Of a stretch of DNA of 64,000 nucleotides, positions 1-6,433 are shown in pieces. The notes beneath the pieces were generated by a model. It was given only the letters and a program-made list of their open reading frames with translations, was not told where the DNA came from and made no database searches. Within the stretch, counting starts at the first letter, position 1, and every line of letters starts with the position of its first letter. A program made the translations under genes and the position numbers. The stretch is from Streptomyces sp. TBY4 (lineage in GTDB: Bacteria; Actinomycetota; Actinomycetes; Streptomycetales; Streptomycetaceae), in contig NZ_JANAVF010000022.1 in NCBI RefSeq assembly GCF_024213195.1, forward strand, positions 62,001 to 126,000, read 5' to 3'.

Positions 1-255
1 CTCCCCCTGGACACGATCGGCACGGTCCCGTGGTGGCCGGAGCACGACAACGAGGTGACCCTCCACCACGCCGTCGTCCGCATCATCTCCGACACCCACC
101 GGCACGCTGGCCACGCCGACATCCTCCGCGAACTCCTCGACGGAGCGGTCGGGATGGAGAAGTCCAACACCAGCCTGCCGCCAGAGGACAAGGCCTGGTG
201 GGAAGCCCACCACGCCCGCCTGGAACGGGCGGCCCGCGAGGCCGACGCGAACTAG
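1..255 (+). CDS. DinB/DUF664-family protein, C-terminal part
   Basis: The reading frame is open from the first base of the window, so only the last 84 residues are visible. They contain a PWWPEHDNEVT stretch followed by a helix with ISDTHRHAGHADILRE, the pattern of histidines and acidic residues seen at the end of DinB-superfamily (DUF664) four-helix bundle proteins. Relatives include mycothiol-dependent metalloenzymes, in which such histidines bind a divalent metal. The protein ends in a charged helix. The substrate cannot be inferred and the start lies outside the window. Confidence 0.75.
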   Translation, partial: LPLDTIGTVPWWPEHDNEVTLHHAVVRIISDTHRHAGHADILRELLDGAVGMEKSNTSLPPEDKAWWEAHHARLERAAREADAN

Positions 256-341
256 CCCCTCTCGCCGACGGGCGGCCGTGTCACATCCGACGCCCCCGCG
301 GTGTCCTGTGCTCAGGAAGCAAGAGAGTGGGAGAAGGGATC

Positions 342-815
342 GTGAAGATGAGGACCGTCATCGTGTGCGCCTCCGTGTCGCACGGCAATACGCGTCGCGT
401 CGCCGACAGCATGGCCCAGGTACTGGACGCGAAGGTCGTCTCCCCCGAGCAGGCCGACCCGTCCGAACTGGCCGGCGCCGACCTCGTGGGATTCGGCTCG
501 GGCATCTTCTACGGCAGGCCCCACCCCCGCCTGACCGACTTCGTCAGGGCCCTTCCCGCCGGGCGCGGCCGGGCGTTCGTGTTCGCCACCAGCGGGGTCC
601 CGAAGTTACCGCTGATGCCTTTCACCCGCCCTCTGGTCCGGCTCCTCGAAGGCAAGGGCTTCGAGGTGGACGAGAGCTTCTCCTGCCGGGCGTTCGACAC
701 CGGGATGCCCTTCGGCCTCGTCGGCGGCATCAACAAGCAGCGGCCCAACGCCGGGGACCTGGCAGCCGCGCGGGCGTTCGCCGGCCGCCTGCGGGACGGG
801 CGGCCGGCGCAGTAG
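342..815 (+). CDS. Flavodoxin-like protein with a TTA codon
   Basis: This 157-residue protein has a flavodoxin fold signature. The N-terminus holds a beta strand and phosphate-binding loop (VIVCASVSHGNTRRVAD, residues about 5-21), and GFGSGIFYGRPH near residue 50 fits the second FMN loop. It is probably a cytosolic FMN-dependent electron carrier or NAD(P)H oxidoreductase. The GTG at 342 follows a purine-rich GAGAAGGGA; an in-frame ATG at 348 is an alternative. Codon 606-608 is TTA (Leu89), rare in Streptomyces and read by the bldA tRNA, so synthesis may be developmentally gated. The 3' end overlaps the convergent HTH gene by 86 bases. Confidence 0.8.
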   Translation: MKMRTVIVCASVSHGNTRRVADSMAQVLDAKVVSPEQADPSELAGADLVGFGSGIFYGRPHPRLTDFVRALPAGRGRAFVFATSGVPKLPLMPFTRPLVRLLEGKGFEVDESFSCRAFDTGMPFGLVGGINKQRPNAGDLAAARAFAGRLRDGRPAQ

Positions 816-1827
816 CCGCAGACCCCGCGGGCGGGCACGCGGCGCAGCGGCCCGGTTCCGGGGCGCGGAAGGCGCGGTCGCAGCCGTCGCAGTTCTGGAG
901 CGGGTCCGGGCGCCGCCGGTCCGCGGGGGCGGGCGGGGCCGGGGGCAGGGCCGGCGGGATCAGCGCGGTGAGCCGGTACGCGAGCACGGACGCGGCACTG
1001 CGCAGCGGAGCAGGCAGGTTCTGGGACAGCACCTGCCCGATGGCCGCGGGATCGACCCCCCGCTCCAGCCAGGCCGACACCCCTGGCGCGAGCCGCGCGA
1101 CGTCCCGCTCGGAGAGCAGCAGCCGGGGATCGTTGCGCCGCAGCCCGGCGAGCAACCCGACGGCCTCGGGCGCGGGGGCCGGGCCGGACACCGGGACGGG
1201 AGCGGACGCCGCCGGGCGGCCCGGCTCCGACTCCCGTACGGGTTCTACGGGTTGTCGTACGGGCTCCAGCGCGGGCGCCGCTTCGGCGTCCTGGTCCGGA
1301 TCCGGTACGGGCTCCAGCGCGGGTGCCACCTCGGCGTCCGGGGCCGACTCCGGTTCAGCCAGGGGCTCGCGTACGGCCTCCCCCATGACCTCCCCGCCAT
1401 CCCCCGACGGGCACGGCGGCGGAGGCGACGGGGGGCGAGGCGGCGGCGGGCCGCCGGAGGGGCCGCCGGGCTTGTTGTACGAGTAGGTCCGCGTCATCAC
1501 ACGCCCGCCGTCGAGCCGTTCGCGCCGCCGCTCCAGGTAGCCGTGCCGCTCCAGCTCCCGCAGGGCGGACCCGATGCGGACCTCCCCCTCGGGGAACTTC
1601 TCGGCGAGCGCCTTGATGCCGACGGGTGCGCCGTCGGGCAGCGACTGGATGTGGGCGGCGAGGCCGATCGCGACCAGCGACATCGAGCGGTGCTGGAGGA
1701 GGTGGTTGCCGACCACGGTGTAGTGACTGGTGTGCCACGTGTTGACGTGGATGACACCGGATCGGGGGGTCGCCACCCGAAGACGGGACGACGCGCACGA
1801 GGGCGCGCTAGGGTGCTCAAGAGCCAT
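730..1827 (-). CDS. Winged-helix HTH protein with Pro/Glu-rich linker
   Basis: This is a 365-residue protein. Residues about 25-115 form a winged helix-turn-helix of a type common in Streptomyces (VNTWHTSHYTVVGNHLLQH, then GIKALAEKFPEGEVRIGSALRELERHGYL in broken form). A long Pro/Ala/Glu-rich linker with repeated EPV and EPE motifs follows, then a conserved C-terminal helix region (LLSERDVARLAPGVSAWLERG) and a possible zinc site (CDGCDRAF...CAAC). Similar proteins are annotated as helix-turn-helix regulators of unknown target. The ATG at 1827 lacks a good ribosome binding site; the GTG at 1779 is an alternative. The last 86 bases lie antisense to the flavodoxin gene. Confidence 0.7.
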   Translation of the reverse strand: MALEHPSAPSCASSRLRVATPRSGVIHVNTWHTSHYTVVGNHLLQHRSMSLVAIGLAAHIQSLPDGAPVGIKALAEKFPEGEVRIGSALRELERHGYLERRRERLDGGRVMTRTYSYNKPGGPSGGPPPPRPPSPPPPCPSGDGGEVMGEAVREPLAEPESAPDAEVAPALEPVPDPDQDAEAAPALEPVRQPVEPVRESEPGRPAASAPVPVSGPAPAPEAVGLLAGLRRNDPRLLLSERDVARLAPGVSAWLERGVDPAAIGQVLSQNLPAPLRSAASVLAYRLTALIPPALPPAPPAPADRRRPDPLQNCDGCDRAFRAPEPGRCAACPPAGSAATAPAARPAGGRRTPARLPGPRRWAAAC

Positions 1828-1989
1828 AAGGAAGGTTGTGCTTCCTGCTTGGTCAGGCCCTCGACCGGGATTGCCGTCCCGCCGGGGGCCGTCTCATGTC
1901 TGCTGTTGTTGTCGGGGCGAGCATATGCCCGCCAACCGGTCCGAAATCCAGCTGAGTTGACCAAGTTCACCCGACCGAGCGACTCAGCT

Positions 1990-2060
1990 TGAACGACGGC
2001 CGGTTGGGTTGGGTTGGTTGGTTTTTTCCCCGGGTTCTTTGGTCTTTTTACGTCGAGCCG
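1990..2060. other. G/T-rich tract between genes
   Basis: The gap 1828-2090 holds no convincing gene. At about 2001-2022 the plus strand reads as five short G runs separated by TT, followed by a T6 tract and another T-rich segment to about 2050. This composition stands out sharply in very GC-rich DNA. The G runs could form a two-tier G-quadruplex. Its role is unknown; it sits next to the eroded locus described at 2091-2393. Confidence 0.5.
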
Positions 2061-2090
2061 CGCCGCGTCCCGGCCACCCGCGACCCGGGC

Positions 2091-2260
2091 TCAGAGATCG
2101 ACCTCCGCCCACACCACCTTCCACGGAGCCGGCCCTTCCCGTACGCACCACCGGTCCGCGAGCGAGGCGACCAGGACGAGCCCCCGACCCGGGTCGCGGA
2201 TCTCCGGGATCCGGTCACTCCGGGTGTCCGTCACCTCAATGAGCAGCAGCCCGGGAGTAA
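2091..2260 (-). pseudogene. Remnant of an RsbW-like ATP-binding protein (C-terminal end)
   Basis: In one minus-strand frame the final 50 or so residues match the end of the HATPase_c anti-sigma-like proteins typical of Streptomyces: LLLIEVTDTRSDR, then DPGRGLVLVASLADRW and the terminal KVVWAEVDL followed by a stop. The N-terminal two thirds, including the N box (ELxxNA), are missing, so the fragment cannot bind ATP. Immediately beyond its broken end lies a truncated DUF397 gene on the opposite strand. Compare the intact protein at 48246-48641, which ends GRGLLLVDGLADAWG...KVVWCEF. Confidence 0.7.
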
Positions 2261-2285
2261 CGGAGTCCCGCCCCGCGGCCCTCCC

Positions 2286-2393
2286 ATGGCCGCCTCCACC
2301 ACCATCCACGTCCGCGACTCGAAGGACATCCAGCAGCCCCACCTGACCTTCACGCCCCGCGCCTGGGCGGGATTCCTGGCGCACACCTCGTAG
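2286..2393 (+). pseudogene. Remnant of a DUF397 protein (C-terminal end)
   Basis: The frame reads TTIHVRDSKD, then PHLTFTPRAWAGFLAHTS and a stop. This is the characteristic C-terminal half of DUF397 proteins (VHVRDSK...L.LTP.AWAAF). The N-terminal WxKSSYS and CVEVA portions are absent; the sequence upstream is unrelated. It abuts the truncated ATPase remnant on the other strand, as expected if one deletion removed the middle of an ATPase/XRE/DUF397 locus. The compact intact version is at 48246-49821. Confidence 0.7.
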
Positions 2394-2502
2394 GCCGGAC
2401 CGAGGCCGGGGCGGGGCCCATCTGCTGGACTCGCCCCCTGCCCGGGGGCCACCGCGAGGTAGCCTGCCGCGACATCGCTCGCGCGCTCCACCTGGGGAAA
2501 CC

Positions 2503-2784
2503 ATGTTCAAGGTCAACGAGTACTTCGACGGCACGGTCAAGTCGATCGCCTTCGACCAGGAGGAGGGCCCGGCGACGATCGGCGTCATGGCTCCCGGCGA
2601 ATACGAGTTCGGCACCGCCGCTCCGGAGGTCATGCACGTGGTCAGCGGCGCCCTGACCGTCAAGCTCCCCGAGGCCGCCGACTGGCAGACCTTCGGCGCG
2701 GGCACCCGGTTCAGCGTCGCGGGCGACAGCAAGTTCCAGGTCAAGGCCGAGGTCGCGACGGCGTACCTCTGCGAGTACCGCTGA
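2503..2784 (+). CDS. ppnP: Pyrimidine/purine nucleoside phosphorylase
   Basis: This 93-residue protein matches the small single-domain cupin family PpnP (formerly DUF1255): MFKVNEYFDGTVKSIAF at the start, then GVMAPGEYEF, MHVVSGALTVKLP, FGAGTRFSV and FQVKAEVATAYLCEY. Its length equals that of the family. PpnP phosphorolyses several nucleosides to a free base and ribose-1-phosphate in the cytosol. The ATG follows a short leader after the DUF397 remnant. The gene converges on the MFS gene, with about 20 bases between the stops. Confidence 0.92.
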   Translation: MFKVNEYFDGTVKSIAFDQEEGPATIGVMAPGEYEFGTAAPEVMHVVSGALTVKLPEAADWQTFGAGTRFSVAGDSKFQVKAEVATAYLCEYR

Positions 2785-2804
2785 CCTCGGTGGCCTTCTG
2801 ATGG

Positions 2805-3971
2805 TCAGGCTGGAGCCAGTCGCCTCCTGAGCCAGGGCTGCGCGGCGGCCAGGGCAACGGCTGCCGCGGCATTGGTGAGCCACAGGCCCTTGGGGCCGGC
2901 GGTCGCCAGCAGGTAGGTCACGATCAGCGGTGCGACGGTGGTGGCCGCACCCCAACAGAGGCCGAACACGGCGAGATATCGGGCGCGGCCGCCGTCGGGC
3001 GCGAGGCCTGCCGCCTGCGTCAGGTAGCGGGTCAGCAGGAGCGCCTCGCCAACGCTCCAGAATGCTGCGGCGAGCAGGAAGACCGGCAAGGTGGTGGCGA
3101 AGGCGCAGATCATCAGGCCGGTGGCGAGCAGGAGACAGCCGATGTTCATCGCGCGGAAGTCGTCGAGCTGCACGCGCAGCAGCCGTTGCGCGACGATCAT
3201 CACCACCGCGGAGACCGCCAGAATGATGCCGGTGCCGGACGCCGACAGCTTCTGCTCCATCAACGTGAGCGGTATGCCGACCACGAGCTGCATGTAGATC
3301 GTGGCGAACACCGTGCCGCTGGCGAGCAACAGCAGCAGTCTGCGATCGCGCCACACCGTGACTCCACCGGCCTGCGCCCGATTCCGCCGCACATCGACCG
3401 GAAGTGCAAAGGCCACGAGGACAGCGCAAGCCAGGCAGGTGATCGCATCCGCGACGAACAGCCACCGCAGATCCCAGTGGCTGACAGCCGCGGCCAGCAA
3501 CCCGGCGAGTACGCCCGCAACCGCCATCGCCGACCCGAGCAGCCCGTACGCCGCTGGGCGGTCGGCGGGCGCAGTGGCGTCGGCAACGGTTGCCTGACTG
3601 GACGGTTCGTAGATCTCGAACGCCAGGCCGAGGACGATGGCAGCGGCCATGGCGGACCACAACGTCGTACTGGCGGCGATCCAGAGCTGAGCGCCGGCAC
3701 AGCCGGCCAGCCCGAGGACGATCGTGCGGCGACGGCCGAGCCGGTCGGCCAGGACACCACCGAGCAGCCGCGAAGGGATGGTCGCGAGACCGAAGAGCGC
3801 GACCACAAGACCGGTTCGGCTCAGCGAGGCGCCGAACTCGACGGTCAGCACGATCGCGAGGAACGACAGCGAGAACGCGCCGATCCGGTTGACCGCCCGG
3901 GCGACCACGAGCACCCAGACCGTTCTGGACAGACCGCGCCACGGCTCGATCAGGGTCGCCACAGCACTCAT
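2805..3971 (-). CDS. MFS transporter
   Basis: This roughly 388-residue protein is a twelve-helix major facilitator. It has a loop 2-3 motif (RLLGGVLADRLGRRRTIV) and aromatic and small residues arranged in regular hydrophobic spans. Drug or metabolite export is the usual role of such single-gene MFS proteins beside a regulator, but the substrate is unknown. The ATG at 3971 is preferred because GGAG lies six bases upstream; an in-frame ATG at 3983 is possible. It is divergent from the CGNR gene at 4039, which is its probable regulator. The base usage looks a little less GC-biased than its neighbours, hinting at later acquisition. Confidence 0.85.
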   Translation of the reverse strand: MSAVATLIEPWRGLSRTVWVLVVARAVNRIGAFSLSFLAIVLTVEFGASLSRTGLVVALFGLATIPSRLLGGVLADRLGRRRTIVLGLAGCAGAQLWIAASTTLWSAMAAAIVLGLAFEIYEPSSQATVADATAPADRPAAYGLLGSAMAVAGVLAGLLAAAVSHWDLRWLFVADAITCLACAVLVAFALPVDVRRNRAQAGGVTVWRDRRLLLLLASGTVFATIYMQLVVGIPLTLMEQKLSASGTGIILAVSAVVMIVAQRLLRVQLDDFRAMNIGCLLLATGLMICAFATTLPVFLLAAAFWSVGEALLLTRYLTQAAGLAPDGGRARYLAVFGLCWGAATTVAPLIVTYLLATAGPKGLWLTNAAAAVALAAAQPWLRRRLAPA

Positions 3972-3982
3972 TACCGACTCCA

Positions 3983-4035
3983 TGACTAGCTAAATAGGTA
4001 TGATCAGTCACGCAAGCCTGAGCGTACGGAGGAGA
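3983..4035. promoter_or_regulatory. Divergent promoter region of MFS and CGNR genes
   Basis: Between the divergent starts the sequence is AT-rich and carries an inverted repeat with arms TGACT (3983-3987) and AGTCA (4006-4010). A good -10 box TATGAT sits at 3999-4004 for the plus strand. A strong GGAGGAG ribosome site at about 4029-4034 precedes the GTG at 4039. The inverted repeat overlaps the -10 box, as expected for autoregulation by the CGNR protein. The assignment is inferred from position only. Confidence 0.5.
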
Positions 4036-4038
4036 GCC

Positions 4039-4614
4039 GTGACTGGTCAACCATCTTTTGATAGTCACGCCCGGAGTGTGCTGGCGGCGTCGGTCGAGTA
4101 CGTGAACCGGCTGACCCCCGGCTTCTCCGGCGGTTCGCCCTACGCCGGTCCTGCCGACGAGGCGCAGGCTGTGGGCGAGTCGCTGGTGGCAATCGGCTAT
4201 CCGCGACCGCATGTCTTGCCCGAGGATGCGCGGCGCCTCACGGAGCTGGCCGGGCGGATGCGGATCGTGTTCGAGGCCGCGCAGGCCGACGACCTGGATC
4301 GGGCTGCCGACGAGATCAACGCCTTGCTGGTCGACACGAACGCGCGGCCGAAGCTCGACCGCCGGGAGAAGGGCTGGGGCCTGCATTTCCACGGCCCCGA
4401 CGACACGCTCGTCAACGGCTGGGCCGCGGGCTGCGCCGCCGGCCTCGCGCTCGCAGTCGGCAGCGACCTGGCCGGTCGCCTCGGCGTCTGCGCCGCACCA
4501 CAGTGCGACCGCGTGTTCGTCGACACCTCGAAGAACGGCCGGCGTCGCTTCTGCTCACCCCAGTGCCAAAGCCGGGTGAAGGCCGCCGCTCACCGCAGCC
4601 GCCAGGCGACCTGA
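4039..4614 (+). CDS. CGNR-type zinc-finger regulator
   Basis: This 191-residue protein has an N-terminal all-helical ABATE-like region (ASVEYVNRLT...ARRLTELAGRMR) and a C-terminal treble-clef zinc finger, CAAPQC...RRRFCSPQCQSR, close to the CGNR consensus although the final motif reads CQSR. Such proteins are thought to be stress- or ligand-responsive DNA-binding regulators. The GTG at 4039 is chosen because GGAGGAG lies just upstream; the frame is open further 5'. The divergent MFS gene is the likely target. No biochemical ligand can be inferred. Confidence 0.8.
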   Translation: MTGQPSFDSHARSVLAASVEYVNRLTPGFSGGSPYAGPADEAQAVGESLVAIGYPRPHVLPEDARRLTELAGRMRIVFEAAQADDLDRAADEINALLVDTNARPKLDRREKGWGLHFHGPDDTLVNGWAAGCAAGLALAVGSDLAGRLGVCAAPQCDRVFVDTSKNGRRRFCSPQCQSRVKAAAHRSRQAT

Positions 4615-4705
4615 TCAGAACGGGTTTACTGCCACCGGACGATATGGACCCCGCCCGTACGGAATCCCCTTGCCCGGGAGCTGCGCTCCCTCCCATGATC
4701 TCCAC

Positions 4706-5284
4706 ATGGACGACACTCCGCACCAACTCCCCTCCACCCTGCCCGCGTTGCGCGCGAAGGCGGCCGACGCGGGCTTCGCGATGCCCTGCGAGGACCGCAC
4801 CGGCAGCCTGCTGACGGCGCTCGCCGCCGCCAGGCCCTCGGGCCGGGTCCTGGAACTCGGCACCGGTGTGGGCGAGGGCACCGCCTGGCTGCTCAGCGGG
4901 ATGGACCCCGCCTCCCGCGTGACCAGCGTCGAACTCGACCCCACCGTCCAGGCCATAGCCCGGGAGCAGCTGGGCGCGGACCCGCGGGTGACCTTCGTGT
5001 GCGGGGACGGCGGCACGTGGCTGGAGGAGTACGACGGACCGCCGTTCGACCTGGTCTTCGCGGACACCTGGCCGGGCAAGTTCACCCACCTCGACCGGGT
5101 CCTGGAACTCGTGGCTCCGGGCGGGACCTACCTGATCGACGACCTCCTCCCCCAGCCCGGCTGGCCCGAGGGCCACCAGCCCTCCGTCGAACGCCTCCTG
5201 GCCGAGCTGGAGGGCCGCAAGGACTTCCGGTGCGTCCGCCTGGCCTGGGCGAGCGGTCTGCTGATGGCGGTGCGCACGGGCTGA
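4706..5284 (+). CDS. Class I SAM-dependent methyltransferase
   Basis: This 192-residue cytosolic protein has the Rossmann methyltransferase signature: motif I VLELGTGVGEGTAWL (residues about 48-62), an acidic residue ending strand 2 (VTSVELDPT) and motif FDLVFADTWPGKF. The layout resembles small O-methyltransferases of the catechol or caffeoyl-CoA type. The substrate is unknown. ATG 4706 (MDDTPHQL) fits the family start but lacks a clear ribosome site; an in-frame ATG at 4670 is the alternative. The gene stands alone. Confidence 0.82.
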   Translation: MDDTPHQLPSTLPALRAKAADAGFAMPCEDRTGSLLTALAAARPSGRVLELGTGVGEGTAWLLSGMDPASRVTSVELDPTVQAIAREQLGADPRVTFVCGDGGTWLEEYDGPPFDLVFADTWPGKFTHLDRVLELVAPGGTYLIDDLLPQPGWPEGHQPSVERLLAELEGRKDFRCVRLAWASGLLMAVRTG

Positions 5285-5395
5285 AACGCCGCAGCCCCGC
5301 CCGGGCGGATGAGTATCCGTACTCATGGCAGGTGCACGCCCGCGGCGCCACGATGGGGCACCTGAAGGCGATCTCCATCGGCGGGGGCGGCGGAC

Positions 5396-6352
5396 ATGGG
5401 CGTGACGGCGGGGGACCGGCAGGACATCGGGACGGGCCGGATCAACGGCCGTGAGGCACTACGGCCGTTGATCCGGTCCGGTGGTGTGGGCGCGCTGCTG
5501 GGAGGCCTGTCGACCCTGCTGGCCTTACTGCCCTGGGACTACTTGGGCGGCCTCTGCCAAGGCTGGGGGTGCCTGGCGCGCTTCATTCTCATGGTTCTGG
5601 TGGTCGTACCCGTCGTCGCGGCGCTGCTCGGGTGGGGGGTACTGCGGCTGGTGGGGGTCCGTCCCGCCTGGCGGGTGGCCGTGGTGGGCACACTGCTGGG
5701 CGTGCTCGCCGTGTACCTGTTCTCCCGGGCGGGCGGCGCGGGTGTGTGGGGTGTCCACGCCTCCCCGCTCCTGCTGGCCGTGACGTACGCTGCCGCGGCC
5801 GCCGTCACGCTTCCCGGCATCGGCTCGCCGCGGCGCTGGTGGGCGCTCGCCGCAGTCCTCGTACTGCTGTGGCCAGTGACGGGCGCGATCGCCGATCGGC
5901 AGGTGTCCAACTACCGGGAGCAGCAACTTGAGGCGTCCCTGGTCCCGTTGCTCGCCCCCAAGCTGAACGGCTACCGGCTGTACTTCGCCGATGCCAACAC
6001 ATTCAGCGGAACGTTCGGCTACCTGATCCTCCCGTCGTCGGTACCCACCAGCGCCCTCGACCGGGAAGCCCGTGGCATCCGGGTGACCGTGGGACGGCAA
6101 CTGCCGGGCTTCGCGCCTCCGGACGCGTGTGTGGTCAAGAGCGGCAGCGCGGAGGAGAGCACGGGCCCCTGCGAGCAAGTGGCCACCGACACCTGGCGCG
6201 CGGCCACCTACAACTCCGTCCGGTACATCGCGCGGCGCGAGGGCGTCATCGTGGTCCTCACCGGAGGCGGACCCACCGTGTCCGACGGCGACCTGCGGGC
6301 GATGGCCCAGTCCCTCGCGGTGCGCAGGACCGGCTTCTTCCTCACCGGGTGA
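5396..6352 (+). CDS. Membrane protein of unknown function, TTA-containing
   Basis: This 318-residue protein has five predicted membrane segments in its first 170 residues (around residues 31-50, 60-88, 93-112, 125-145 and 150-168) and an extracytoplasmic C-terminal domain with two cysteines. I do not recognise a family. Codon 5525-5527 is TTA (Leu44), so translation may depend on the bldA tRNA. The first 27 codons overlap a large inverted repeat (5437-5476), and a GTG at 5486 is an alternative start beyond it. It ends before a strong terminator shared with the convergent symporter gene. Confidence 0.65.
   Translation: MGVTAGDRQDIGTGRINGREALRPLIRSGGVGALLGGLSTLLALLPWDYLGGLCQGWGCLARFILMVLVVVPVVAALLGWGVLRLVGVRPAWRVAVVGTLLGVLAVYLFSRAGGAGVWGVHASPLLLAVTYAAAAAVTLPGIGSPRRWWALAAVLVLLWPVTGAIADRQVSNYREQQLEASLVPLLAPKLNGYRLYFADANTFSGTFGYLILPSSVPTSALDREARGIRVTVGRQLPGFAPPDACVVKSGSAEESTGPCEQVATDTWRAATYNSVRYIARREGVIVVLTGGGPTVSDGDLRAMAQSLAVRRTGFFLTG
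5437..5476. repeat. 16-bp perfect inverted repeat near the start of a gene
   Basis: Left arm 5437-5452 and right arm 5461-5476 are exact reverse complements (CCGGATCAACGGCCGT and its complement) around an 8-base loop. Pairing continues after one mismatch. It lies inside the annotated N-terminus of the membrane protein, so it may be an operator, an attenuator hairpin, or a sign that translation starts downstream. Confidence 0.7.
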
Positions 6353-6375
6353 GGCCCGGGGCCCCCACCGGAACG

Positions 6376-6411
6376 CCGCAGCCCCCGCCCGGACGGGGGC
6401 GGGGGCTGCGG
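6376..6411. terminator. Bidirectional hairpin terminator
   Basis: Two 15-base arms (6376-6390 and 6397-6411, CCGCAGCCCCCGCCC and its complement) enclose a 6-base loop. The hairpin lies between the convergent membrane protein gene (ends 6352) and the symporter gene (ends 6434). No U tract follows, which is usual in Streptomyces. Confidence 0.8.
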
Positions 6412-6433
6412 TGAGCGGGGCGGCGGGCGGGCC

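Noticed and set aside
2350..4392. 680-residue minus-strand frame
   Set aside because: It overlaps the MFS gene in another frame and the ppnP and CGNR genes on the opposite strand; no protein motifs.
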